From assembly GCF_014650815.1 (NCBI RefSeq), contig NZ_BMVR01000015.1, positions 1 to 64,000 on the forward strand: a stretch of 64,000 bases of DNA, read 5' to 3'. Below are positions 54,518 through 62,141 of this stretch, in pieces. The notes beneath the pieces are model-generated. The model worked only from the letters and a program-made list of their open reading frames with translations. It was not told the origin of the DNA and searched no databases. Position 1 is the stretch's first letter. Each line of letters starts with the position of its first letter. The translations under genes were made by a program, and so were the position numbers. The stretch is from Streptomyces flavofungini (GTDB lineage Bacteria; Actinomycetota; Actinomycetes; Streptomycetales; Streptomycetaceae).

Positions 54518-55683
54518 GAGGGGCTGCTCCTTGGCGGGGGCTCCTGGGTTTCGGTCTGTGGCGTCGTGTCGGGGGTGCTGGGGTCCGGGGTGTGCTGGCC
54601 CCGGGTGTCCGGGCCGGGGGCTGCGGGGGCGCTTGCGGGCTTGGTCGCGGGTGTCTCGTCGAGTCTGGGCGCCGTCGCATCCGCACCCGGCCCCGGTTCG
54701 GCGGGCGGCGGTGCTGGTTCGTGCCACGACGGCTCCGTACGCAGCCGTACGACCAGCCGAGGCGGCCTCGTGAGCCCGCACTCCGCCAAAGCCGCCTGTG
54801 CCGCCCTCAGGGCCTCCTGGCGGGCCGTGACGGGGTCGCCGAACCCCAGCCACACACGCGCCCGCGCCCGGCGGCGTCCGACGCGCACACGGACCCGTGT
54901 GACGCCGGGCACCTCCGCCACGGCGTCCCGCAACAGGGCGGCGGCCGTGCCGCGTTCGAGGACCGCGCGCACCCCGGGCAGCGGTGGCGTCATCGGGAGG
55001 CGGCGCCGCTGCCCCGGGGTGATCGCCAGGACCAGCAGGCACACGCCGAGGGCGAACACGGCGGCCGCCGCAGCGAGGTTCACCGTCGTACCGCCGTCCG
55101 GTCCGTGCGTGGCCAGCCAGTCCACGAGCCGCACCCGCCACCGCGCGGGCGACCGGTCCGCCGCGTGCACCGCCACCACGTCGTACAGCAGGACTCCGGA
55201 GGCGACGGCCGCAGCGAGGGCCAACACGGCTACGGGCAGGCGGCGTTCGGACCACGGGCGCCGCGCGCCCTGCGTGACCGTCTCCTCGGGAGACGTTGCC
55301 TCCGTAGAGGTCGCTTTGGCACCCTCGGCGTACTCAGTCCCCTCGGCGTAGTCCGCCCCCTCCGTAGAGCCCTCACGAGAGCCCTTGCGCAGGGACAACT
55401 CCCGTACGTGGACCCGGGCCGAGTCCACGGAGAGGCCGGTCAGCTCGGCCGTGCGGTCGGTGACGTGCGAGCGCACGCTCTCGCCCGCGTCGTCCAGCAC
55501 GCCCGGGTAGGGCACGGCCACGGTGACACCCACCCGGGCCCGGCGGCCGCGCACGGCCGCCGAGCCCCGGCTGACGCGGACCTCGCCCGGGCCCAGCGCC
55601 TCCGTAGCGGCGCGTTCCGCGATGCGGCGCACCGCGCGGTCCGCGACGGTGGTCGCACCGCGGTCCGCGGCGGGGGTCCTCAT
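54514..55683 (-). CDS. Asp23-like/DUF6286 two-helix membrane protein
   Basis: In this 389-residue protein residues 1-100 resemble an Asp23/Gls24 domain (SRGSAAVRGRRARVGVTVAVPYP). A linker with EGADYAEGTEYAEGA repeats leads to two helices (about 150-172 and 202-222). A second alpha/beta domain (VAEVPGVTRVRVRVGRRRARARVWLGF) follows, and then a Pro/Thr-rich tail of about 75 residues. The C-terminal half fits the DUF6286 family. It overlaps the 62-residue gene by four bases and the AmaP-like gene by four bases, so all are translationally coupled. Confidence 0.8.
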   Translation of the reverse strand: MRTPAADRGATTVADRAVRRIAERAATEALGPGEVRVSRGSAAVRGRRARVGVTVAVPYPGVLDDAGESVRSHVTDRTAELTGLSVDSARVHVRELSLRKGSREGSTEGADYAEGTEYAEGAKATSTEATSPEETVTQGARRPWSERRLPVAVLALAAAVASGVLLYDVVAVHAADRSPARWRVRLVDWLATHGPDGGTTVNLAAAAAVFALGVCLLVLAITPGQRRRLPMTPPLPGVRAVLERGTAAALLRDAVAEVPGVTRVRVRVGRRRARARVWLGFGDPVTARQEALRAAQAALAECGLTRPPRLVVRLRTEPSWHEPAPPPAEPGPGADATAPRLDETPATKPASAPAAPGPDTRGQHTPDPSTPDTTPQTETQEPPPRSSPS

Positions 55684-55868
55684 CGCCGCTCCCGGTCACG
55701 GCCGGACAGGAACTCGCGGATGCCGATGCCGTCGTCCACGAGGCGCCCCAGGACGAAGCCCACCGCGCCGAGCGCGGCGACCAGCAGGAACGCCCCGAAG
55801 CCGCCGAACCATCCGGCGAATCCCAGCGCCATCCCCGAAAACAGGCCCACCAGGGCTTTGTTCACCAC
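55680..55868 (-). CDS. small membrane protein of the Asp23 operon
   Basis: This 62-residue protein is nearly all hydrophobic, with two segments (ALVGLFSGMALGFAGWFGGF and AFLLVAALGAVGFVLG) and a charged end (GRDRERR). It resembles the small DUF2273-like proteins that accompany Asp23/AmaP. GTG 55868 or the adjacent GTG 55865 starts it. It overlaps the next gene by four bases. Confidence 0.78.
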   Translation of the reverse strand: MVNKALVGLFSGMALGFAGWFGGFGAFLLVAALGAVGFVLGRLVDDGIGIREFLSGRDRERR

Positions 55869-55916
55869 TCACCTCACACCGCAGAAGACATCGCAGACGG
55901 AACACAGCCGGAAGGG

Positions 55917-55951
55917 CGTCGGGACCGCGCCGACAAGGGGCCGTCCCGACG
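55917..55951 (-). terminator. intra-operon hairpin after the asp23 gene
   Basis: CGTCGGGA (55917-55924) pairs perfectly with TCCCGACG (55944-55951). It lies in the 110-bp gap between the Asp23 gene and the downstream membrane genes and could reduce their transcription relative to Asp23. Confidence 0.5.
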
Positions 55952-55978
55952 AAGGGCGTCCCGGCAACGGGCCGAGCC

Positions 55979-56494
55979 CTACTCCACGCGGGTGTCCGCG
56001 GTGGCGTCCCGATCGTCGTCGGGCAGATGCACGTCGTTGATGGCGACGTTGACCTCGACGACCTCCAGGCCGGTGATGCGCTCCACGGCCGCGATGACGT
56101 TCTCGCGCACGTCGTGGGCGACGTCCGTGATGGGCACGCCGTACTCGACGACGATGTCGAGGTCGATCGCGGTCTGCCGCTCGCCGACCTCGACCTTCAC
56201 GCCGCGGCCCACGTTCGGGCGGCCGCCGGGCACGCGGTCGCGTACGGCGCCGATGGTGCGGGAGAGGCCCCCGCCCATGTCGTGCACTCCGGGGATCTCG
56301 CGCGCCGCCATGCCGGAGATCTTGACGACCACGACATCCGCGATCGAGGTCTTGCCGCGCGTGGCCGCAGGCTCGCTCGGGCCGGTGCGGCCGGTGAGAG
56401 TGGTGGCTCCCTCGGTGCTCTTCACGCCGCCGACGAGGTCCTTCTCGGTGCTGGTGGAAGCGGCCGACTTCGAGGTGAGCTCCTGTGTCGCCAT
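55979..56494 (-). CDS. Asp23/Gls24 family envelope stress protein
   Basis: This 171-residue protein is a classic Asp23/Gls24 member. The core is at residues about 45-155: IADVVVVKISGMAAREIPGVHDMGGGLSRTIG, RGVKVEVGERQTAIDLDIVVEYGVPITDVAHDVRENVIAAVERITGLEVVEVNVAINDVH. The N-terminal 40 residues are Ser/Thr-rich. In Gram-positive bacteria these are abundant membrane-associated proteins induced by alkaline or envelope stress. It is the first gene of the minus-strand arm; its start is 355 bp from the divergent sigma-factor gene. Confidence 0.92.
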   Translation of the reverse strand: MATQELTSKSAASTSTEKDLVGGVKSTEGATTLTGRTGPSEPAATRGKTSIADVVVVKISGMAAREIPGVHDMGGGLSRTIGAVRDRVPGGRPNVGRGVKVEVGERQTAIDLDIVVEYGVPITDVAHDVRENVIAAVERITGLEVVEVNVAINDVHLPDDDRDATADTRVE

Positions 56495-56849
56495 ATCGGC
56501 ATCTCCTAGTCGTTGGTCTCGCTGGTCTTGTCGGTCTCGTTGGTCGTGCGGGTCCTGATGGCCGTACCGGCCACGTCGGCTGTGCTGCCGCGTCGGCCGG
56601 ACCGGTCGTGTTGGTGTTCTGCCCCCGTCGCGCGTTCCGCGTCATCCGTTCTGCGCCAGATGTCGAGCCGCGGACCGCCGCGCCGAACCTCTTCGTACCG
56701 GGTCCCGCACCTTCACTGACACGGGTGCCCCGGATCCGTTACGCGCCTCGCGGGAATTTCTTTCCCGGACGGGTAGCGTGCGTGCGCCGCGTAACGCGGG
56801 CGGCTTGTCGTGTGTCGTATGAGGACGACCGAAGCGAGAGGAGCCGCGT
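56495..56849. promoter_or_regulatory. divergent control region between asp23 and the sigma factor
   Basis: About 355 bp. The asp23-proximal part has GGTCTCGTTGGTC-like tandem repeats (56512-56550). The sigma-proximal part holds a 9-bp inverted repeat CGTTACGCG (56737-56745) / CGCGTAACG (56788-56796) enclosing CGGGAA/TTCCCG (56751-56767). The GGAATT at 56753 could be an ECF-type -35 element. These are the best candidates for an autoregulatory site. Confidence 0.5.
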
Positions 56850-57437
56850 GTGCCCGGGGATCGGGGCAGAGCGCCGGAGGATACGGATGCGTCGTTGCCG
56901 CATGAGGACGCGCTGCTCGTGGTGCGCGCCGCCGAAGGTGACGACGAGGCCTTCGAGGCGCTCGTGCACCGGCACGCGCCCGTCCTGCTGCGCCTCGCCA
57001 CGCGGCTGCTCGGCAGCCCGACAGAGGCGGAGGACGCCGTGCAGGAGGCCTTCGTGAGCGCCTGGCGCAAGCTTCCGGAGTTCCGCGGGGACGCCCGCTT
57101 CGGCACCTGGATGCACCGGATCGTCACCAACCGGTGTCTCAATGTGCTGCGTTCGCGGCAGCCGGTGGCGGCCCTGGACAGCGTTGCGGAGCCGCAGGCT
57201 CCCGAGCACCAGGTGTCGCCGCCGCGGGCGGCCGAGGGGCGCGCGGCCGTCCAGGACCTGTCGCGGGCGATAGAGGGGCTCTCTCCGGAGCAGCGGGTGT
57301 GCTGGGTCCTGCGGGAACTCGACGGCGCGCCCTACGAGTCCATCGCCGAGACGGTCGGCATCAGCCCGGAGGCGGTCCGGGGCCGCGTCTTCAGGGCCCG
57401 GCGCTATCTGACGGAGGCGATGGCCGGATGGCGATGA
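56850..57437 (+). CDS. ECF-type RNA polymerase sigma factor
   Basis: This 195-residue sigma-70 family protein has region 2 at residues about 22-85 (FEALVHRHAPVLLRLATRLLGSPTEAEDAVQEAFVSAWRKL) and region 4 at about 135-188 (IEGLSPEQRVCWVLRELDGAPYESIAETVGISPEAVRGRVFRARRYL). It has no region 3 and no C-terminal SnoaL-type extension. GTG 56850 has an AGAGGAG box. It overlaps the next gene, which carries a zinc-type anti-sigma motif, so the two are expected to be a regulator pair. Confidence 0.92.
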   Translation: MPGDRGRAPEDTDASLPHEDALLVVRAAEGDDEAFEALVHRHAPVLLRLATRLLGSPTEAEDAVQEAFVSAWRKLPEFRGDARFGTWMHRIVTNRCLNVLRSRQPVAALDSVAEPQAPEHQVSPPRAAEGRAAVQDLSRAIEGLSPEQRVCWVLRELDGAPYESIAETVGISPEAVRGRVFRARRYLTEAMAGWR

Positions 57438-58144
57438 ACGAAGGCGGGGCACCGGGCGGGACGTCGTACGAGGACGTGCCCGAGGACGAGGTCCTGTCCT
57501 GTGGCCGGGAACTGGCGCAGGTGTGGGAGCAGGCGGAGACAGGCGAGCCGGATCCGCACACGGCCGGCTGCCCGCACTGCGCCGAGGCGCTGCGCGCGCT
57601 GCGCTCCCTGGAGGCCGTCGTCGCCCGCGCGCGCGACGACGAGCCCCAGGAGCGCCCGTGGGACACCGCCGCGCTGGCCGGCCGTGTCATGGACGTCGTA
57701 CGCCTCGAACTGCGGCCGGGGCGCACCCTCCCGCTGGGCGAGGCCGACGAGGACGCGTGGATCGTGGAGGCGGCGGCCGCGCGGACGTTCCGGGCGGCCG
57801 TGGAGTCCCTGCCGGGCGTCCGCGCGGGCAGCTGCCGCATAGAGGCCGACCCCCAGGACACCGGCCGCCCGGCCTCGGCCCCGCCCGTGGGGTGGCTGCC
57901 GCGCGGACCGGCCAGGGTCCGTATCGAAGTACAGGTCGGCCTCTCCTGGAACCTGCAGCTCGTCGCGGACGAGGTACGCGCGCGGATCGTCGCGGCCGCG
58001 GACCGCGAGCTGGGCATGCGGGTCGCGGCGGTCGACGTGGTGATCGCCGACCTGCTCGACGACGCCGGGAACGCCGGGAACGCCGGGAACGCCGAGAACG
58101 CCGAGAACGCCGAGAACGCGGACACCGAAGGGCGGCAGGGATGA
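57428..58144 (+). CDS. zinc-motif anti-sigma-like/Asp23-domain fusion protein
   Basis: This 238-residue protein overlaps the sigma gene by 10 bases. Residues 40-55 contain H44-xxx-C48-xx-C51 (HTAGCPHC), the core of zinc anti-sigma (ZAS) domains. Residues about 75-215 resemble Asp23/Gls24 proteins (VEAAAARTFRAAVESLPGVRAGSCRIE, ARVRIEVQVGLSWNLQLVADEVRARIVAAADRELGMRVAAVDVVIADL). The tail is made of NAGNAG/NAENAE repeats. No membrane helix is present. I infer a soluble anti-sigma factor with an envelope-stress sensing domain; ATG 57434 is an alternative start. Confidence 0.78.
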   Translation: MAMNEGGAPGGTSYEDVPEDEVLSCGRELAQVWEQAETGEPDPHTAGCPHCAEALRALRSLEAVVARARDDEPQERPWDTAALAGRVMDVVRLELRPGRTLPLGEADEDAWIVEAAAARTFRAAVESLPGVRAGSCRIEADPQDTGRPASAPPVGWLPRGPARVRIEVQVGLSWNLQLVADEVRARIVAAADRELGMRVAAVDVVIADLLDDAGNAGNAGNAENAENAENADTEGRQG

Positions 58145-58503
58145 CGGAACAGCAAGCGCCGCGCGCACTCGCGGACGTCGTTGGCACCGCCGTCCTAGCC
58201 ACCCCAGGCGTGGCCTTCCTGCGCCCCGGCCTCGCCGAGCTCCTGCGCTCCTCTGTGGGCCTGGGAGCGGGGCGCGGCACCTCTGGGGCAGCCGGGGCCT
58301 CCGGAGTGCGCGTGGAGCGCAGGAAGGGCGCCCAGGGGCTGGACATCGAGGTGTACGTGGTGCTGAGCCGAGGCCACCGCGCCCTGGACGTGACCCGCGC
58401 GGTGCGCTCGGCGGTCGTGGCGGCGCTGGAGGAGTCAACACCAGGGTCGACGCCGAGGTCGGCCTCCGCGCGGGTCAAGGTGACGGTGACCGGAGTCGTC
58501 TGA
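58141..58503 (+). CDS. short Asp23-like protein
   Basis: This 120-residue protein has a predicted alpha/beta core (GVRVERRKGAQGLDIEVYVVLSRGHRALDVTRAVRSAVVAAL) matching the Asp23 C-terminal half. It starts with ATG overlapping the previous stop by four bases, so it belongs to the sigma-zinc-Asp23 operon. Function unknown; it may bind the other Asp23 proteins. Confidence 0.75.
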   Translation: MTEQQAPRALADVVGTAVLATPGVAFLRPGLAELLRSSVGLGAGRGTSGAAGASGVRVERRKGAQGLDIEVYVVLSRGHRALDVTRAVRSAVVAALEESTPGSTPRSASARVKVTVTGVV

Positions 58504-58526
58504 CCGCCGGGACGAGCGCGCGGTCA
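58501..58526. terminator. bidirectional hairpin built from two stop codons
   Basis: TGACCGC (58501-58507) and GCGGTCA (58520-58526) pair perfectly. The left arm begins with the stop codon of the + strand Asp23-like gene; the right arm ends with the stop codon of the - strand GNAT gene. Confidence 0.6.
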
Positions 58527-59060
58527 GCGGGGCGCGTAGTTGACCTTCCCGAAGGGCCAGCGCGCGGCCAGCCACGCGTCCACGGCTGCGTACAGGGGTG
58601 CGTCGAGAGCGGCCCGGTCGGCCCGGACCCAGGACCGGACGTCGGCGACGAAACGGTCGGTGCCCTCGAAGCCGCCGGTTCCGAAATCGTCAGCCAGGGA
58701 GCTGTCGGCGTGGGAACCGTCGGCATGGGACGGATGGTCGGCACGGGACGGATAGATGTACACGCACCCGATGACCTCCCTGCTCCCCGTCTCGATCACG
58801 GAGTACGTGAACCCGCCGCGCCGCGCGAAGTCCTCCGCGTGCTCGCGCAGGTCACCGAGGTTCCCCTCCGAAGTCATCCCGTCCACCGGAGGCCAGCTCC
58901 GCCCCTGGAAGCCCGGGGTGGCACGGATGTGCTCGATGCTGCTGGTCCAGGCGGCGAGGTCCGCGGCGTTGTGCTGCGCCCCCAGTGGTTCCAGGCGGAA
59001 CTCCGGGGTGACCAGCTCCAGGGGGACAACGAAATCGTCGGGGACGAAGGAAGCGCTCAT
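58524..59060 (-). CDS. GNAT family N-acetyltransferase
   Basis: This 178-residue GNAT-fold protein has FTYSVIETGSREVIGCVYIYPS and DRFVADVRSWVRAD as the most conserved stretches. An insertion of about 25 residues (SHADGSHADSSLAD-like repeats near residue 115) interrupts the fold at the cofactor-binding motif. Its presence in a loop of the fold is unusual. Substrate unknown. The ATG at 59060 starts it. Confidence 0.8.
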   Translation of the reverse strand: MSASFVPDDFVVPLELVTPEFRLEPLGAQHNAADLAAWTSSIEHIRATPGFQGRSWPPVDGMTSEGNLGDLREHAEDFARRGGFTYSVIETGSREVIGCVYIYPSRADHPSHADGSHADSSLADDFGTGGFEGTDRFVADVRSWVRADRAALDAPLYAAVDAWLAARWPFGKVNYAPR

Positions 59061-59158
59061 GGGCCGAAGCTAGGTGGCCCGGCCCCCGGATCGCACCTGA
59101 TTTGGGCGGAGGCCAAGGGGGTGAGGGTCCACTGCCGCAGCCCCCTTACCCTTGAGGG

Positions 59159-60700
59159 ATGACCAGCAGCAGTGTCCGGACCGGAGCAGTGGACGAAGCA
59201 GTGGACGAAGCGGCCGTCGCGCGAAGCTACGAGATCCGCACCTACGGGTGCCAGATGAACGTCCATGACTCCGAACGCCTCTCCGGCCTCCTGGAGAACG
59301 CCGGTTACGTGCGCGCTCCGGAGGGCTCTGACGGCGACGCGGACGTGGTGGTCTTCAACACGTGCGCGGTGCGTGAGAACGCCGACAACCGCCTGTACGG
59401 CAACCTCGGCCGTCTCGCCCCCCGCAAGACCCAGCGTCCCGGCATGCAGATCGCCGTCGGCGGCTGTTTGGCCCAGAAGGACCGCGACACCATCGTCAAG
59501 AAGGCGCCCTGGGTGGACGTCGTCTTCGGTACGCACAACATCGGCAAGCTGCCGGTCCTCCTGGAGCGCGCCCGCGTGCAGGAAGAGGCACAGGTCGAGA
59601 TCGCCGAGTCCCTGGAGGCGTTCCCGTCGACCCTGCCGACGCGGCGCGAGAGCGCGTACGCGGCGTGGGTGTCGATCTCCGTGGGGTGCAACAACACCTG
59701 CACCTTCTGCATCGTGCCCGCCCTGCGCGGCAAGGAGAAGGACCGCAGGACCGGCGACATCCTCGCCGAGATCGAGGCGCTCGTCGGCGAGGGCGTCTCG
59801 GAGATCACGCTGCTCGGGCAGAACGTGAACGCGTACGGCTCCGACATCGGCGACCGTGAGGCCTTCAGCAAGCTGCTGCGCGCCTGCGGGCGGATCGACG
59901 GCCTGGAGCGGGTCCGCTTCACTTCACCGCACCCGCGCGACTTCACGGACGACGTGATCGCCGCGATGGCCGAGACGCCGAACGTGATGCCCCAGCTGCA
60001 CATGCCGCTGCAGTCCGGCTCGGACCCGGTCCTGAAGGCGATGCGCCGCTCCTACCGCCAGGACCGCTTCCTGGGGATCATCGAGAAGGTCCGCGCCGCC
60101 ATGCCGGACGCGGCGATCTCCACGGACATCATCGTGGGCTTCCCCGGTGAGACCGAGGAGGACTTCGAGCAGACCATGCACGTGGTCCGTGAGGCCCGCT
60201 TCGCCAACGCCTTCACCTTCCAGTACTCCAAGCGCCCCGGGACGCCCGCCGCCGAGATGGACGACCAGATCCCCAAGGAGGTCGTACAGGCGCGTTACGA
60301 GCGTCTGGTGGCCCTCCAGGAGGAGATCTCCTGGTCCGAGAACAAGAAGCAGGTCGGCCGCACCCTGGAGCTGATGGTCGCCGAGGGCGAGGGCCGCAAG
60401 GACGGCGCGACGCACCGACTGTCCGGCCGCGCCCCCGACAACCGCCTGGTGCACTTCACCAAGCCCGACGCCGAGGTGCGCCCCGGTGACGTGGTGACGG
60501 TCGAGATCACGTACGCGGCGCCGCACCACCTGCTCGCTGAGGGCGCCGTGCTCGACATCCGGCGCACCCGTGCGGGCGACGCCTGGGAGAAGCGCAACAC
60601 GGCTGACGCCCCGAAGCCCTCCGGAGTGCTGCTGGGCCTCCCCAAGGTGGGCGTCCCGGAGCCGCTCCCGGCGGCCACGAGCGGCTGCAGCATCGACTGA
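59159..60700 (+). CDS. miaB: tRNA-2-methylthio-N6-dimethylallyladenosine synthase MiaB
   Basis: This 513-residue radical-SAM methylthiotransferase acts on i6A37 of tRNA made by MiaA. The N-terminal domain holds C31 in TYGCQMN and further cluster cysteines in FNTCAVREN and GGCLAQ. The radical-SAM triad is C177, C181 and C184 in GCNNTCTFC. A TRAM domain ends it. The first 20 residues have an AVDEAVDEA duplication. miaA lies 2 kb downstream, so both steps are encoded close together. Confidence 0.96.
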   Translation: MTSSSVRTGAVDEAVDEAAVARSYEIRTYGCQMNVHDSERLSGLLENAGYVRAPEGSDGDADVVVFNTCAVRENADNRLYGNLGRLAPRKTQRPGMQIAVGGCLAQKDRDTIVKKAPWVDVVFGTHNIGKLPVLLERARVQEEAQVEIAESLEAFPSTLPTRRESAYAAWVSISVGCNNTCTFCIVPALRGKEKDRRTGDILAEIEALVGEGVSEITLLGQNVNAYGSDIGDREAFSKLLRACGRIDGLERVRFTSPHPRDFTDDVIAAMAETPNVMPQLHMPLQSGSDPVLKAMRRSYRQDRFLGIIEKVRAAMPDAAISTDIIVGFPGETEEDFEQTMHVVREARFANAFTFQYSKRPGTPAAEMDDQIPKEVVQARYERLVALQEEISWSENKKQVGRTLELMVAEGEGRKDGATHRLSGRAPDNRLVHFTKPDAEVRPGDVVTVEITYAAPHHLLAEGAVLDIRRTRAGDAWEKRNTADAPKPSGVLLGLPKVGVPEPLPAATSGCSID

Positions 60701-60780
60701 CACAGCTTCTATCGACTGACACAGCCTCTACGGAGACCGGCGTCTTCTACGGAGACCGCCATCTACGGAGATCGGCGTCG
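60692..60780 (+). repeat. tandem repeats at and after the miaB stop
   Basis: atcgactgacacagcttct (60692-60710) is repeated at 60711-60729 with one change; the first copy contains the miaB stop codon. Three TCTACGGAGA-CCG units follow (about 60727, 60745, 60761). The block looks like slippage or stepwise duplication of the gene end. Confidence 0.7.
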
Positions 60781-60829
60781 GCAGTCACTGCGCGCTGCGT
60801 CTGCCGGCCGTGTCTGTACGCTGCGGATC

Positions 60830-61582
60830 ATGCTTGTCGCCGCAGCCGTCTGCCCCTGTCCGCCCCTGCTCGTGCCCGAGGTCGCCGCGGGCGCGGCGCC
60901 GGAACTGGATGCCGCGCGGGCGGCCTGCACGGACGCGATCGGGGTGCTCGCCGCGTCTCGGCCCGACCGGCTCGTCGTCGTGGGCCCCGCGGAGCAGGAG
61001 GGGCGTGGACCGCACCTTCAGGGGACACGCGGTTCGTTCCGGGGCTTCGGCGTGGACCTCGACGTACGCCTCGGAGAGGTCTCCGTGGACGACGGTGACG
61101 GCACGGGCGGCATGAGCGGCATGGGCGCGGCCGCGGAGCGTCGGCTTCCGGTGTCGTTGGCCGTCGCCGGGTGGCTGCTTGGGCGTACGGAGTGGTCGGC
61201 TGCCCCGCTCGAAGGCCTCGGCGTGGGGGAACCTCTCGCGCCCGAGCGGTGTATCCAAGTGGGAGGGGAGATCGCCGCGTGCGCGGACCGGGTGGCGCTG
61301 CTGGTGATGGGCGACGCCAGCGCGTGCCGCACGCTCAAGGCGCCCGGCTACCTGGACGAGCGGGCCGCCGGGTTCGACGCGGATGTGGCGCGGGCGCTGG
61401 GCGCGGCGGACGTGGCGGCGCTCAAGGCGCTGGACGCGGAGCTGGCGCAGGAGCTGAAGGCCGCGGGCCGCGCGCCCTGGCAGGTGCTCGCGGGCGCGGC
61501 CGACGGCGCGGGCCTGAGCGGCGAGCTGCTCTTCGACGACGCGCCGTACGGGGTGGGCTACTTGGTGGCGGCCTGGTCGTAG
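60830..61582 (+). CDS. class III extradiol dioxygenase subunit B-like protein
   Basis: This 250-residue protein matches the actinobacterial group annotated as extradiol ring-cleavage dioxygenase class III subunit B-like (start MLVAAAVCPCPPLLVPEVA, RLVVVGPAEQEG, LLVMGDASACRTLKAPGYLDERA). The motif HxxH expected for iron-binding LigB is not evident, so dioxygenase activity is doubtful. It has a conserved place between miaB and miaA in streptomycetes. Confidence 0.82.
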   Translation: MLVAAAVCPCPPLLVPEVAAGAAPELDAARAACTDAIGVLAASRPDRLVVVGPAEQEGRGPHLQGTRGSFRGFGVDLDVRLGEVSVDDGDGTGGMSGMGAAAERRLPVSLAVAGWLLGRTEWSAAPLEGLGVGEPLAPERCIQVGGEIAACADRVALLVMGDASACRTLKAPGYLDERAAGFDADVARALGAADVAALKALDAELAQELKAAGRAPWQVLAGAADGAGLSGELLFDDAPYGVGYLVAAWS

Positions 61583-61634
61583 GGCGCGACCGCCCGGTCG
61601 GCGACGCAGCCTTGGCGGCGGCCACGGCCCTGGC

Positions 61635-61730
61635 CGAATGCGCCCTCAGGAGCCCGCTGCCCGGTTCGAGTGCGTTCTCAGAAGCCTGCTGCCCTGGCCG
61701 AGTGCGTTCTCAGGAGCCCGCCGCCCCGGC
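61635..61730. repeat. 32-bp unit repeated three times
   Basis: The unit starting CGAATGCGCCCTCAGGAG at 61635 recurs at 61667 and 61699 with about 80 percent identity; a partial fourth copy follows. It lies downstream of the dioxygenase-like gene and before the terminator. Confidence 0.65.
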
Positions 61731-61769
61731 CGACACCGCCCTCAGGGAGGCACGTCCCGGACACGCCGA

Positions 61770-61800
61770 CGGCCGTGAAGCCAGTAGCGCTTCACGGCCG
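61770..61800. terminator. terminator between convergent genes
   Basis: CGGCCGTGAAGC (61770-61781) pairs perfectly with GCTTCACGGCCG (61789-61800) around seven bases. It can end both the + strand dioxygenase-like transcript and the - strand antitoxin-like transcript. Confidence 0.8.
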
Positions 61801-61822
61801 TCCGCCGGTGGTCCAGAGCCGC

Positions 61823-62116
61823 TCAGGAAGCCGAAGGGGGCGTCGGCGGTGACGGGGGCGGGGCGTCGTCGGGGGGAGCGGCACTGCCGCCCCCGTCCTT
61901 GCCGCCGTCCGTCCCGGCGAGGCGGTCCAGAGCGTCCTTGGCCTTGCCCGTCCCCGCCTGGATCTTGTCGCTGTACTTGCCCTTGGTCCTGCGATCGACC
62001 ACGTCGGCGGCCTTGTGCAGGCCTTGGTCGATCTTGTCCCCGTGCTGCTGCGCGAGGCCCGAGACCTTGTCTTTGGCAGGAGCGAGTCTGTCCTTCAGCT
62101 GGTTCAGGAAGCCCAT
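61823..62116 (-). CDS. antitoxin-like (MT0933-type) small protein
   Basis: In this 97-residue protein the N-terminal 70 residues (FLNQLKDRLAPAKDKVSGLAQQHGDKIDQGLHKAADVVD, RTKGKYSDKIQAGTGKAKDAL) match the actinobacterial MT0933/Rv0909-type antitoxin family. The Pro/Ser/Gly-rich tail is disordered. No cognate toxin gene is adjacent, so it may act alone. The ATG at 62116 starts it. Confidence 0.72.
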   Translation of the reverse strand: MGFLNQLKDRLAPAKDKVSGLAQQHGDKIDQGLHKAADVVDRRTKGKYSDKIQAGTGKAKDALDRLAGTDGGKDGGGSAAPPDDAPPPSPPTPPSAS

Positions 62117-62141
62117 GGATTCGCCTTCCCTCGCGGGGGAG

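Noticed and set aside
57428..58144. Simple membrane-bound anti-sigma factor
   Set aside because: No hydrophobic segment is present; the C-terminal part resembles Asp23 proteins.
61635..61730. CRISPR array
   Set aside because: Repeats are directly abutting with no unique spacers, vary in sequence, and there are no cas genes.
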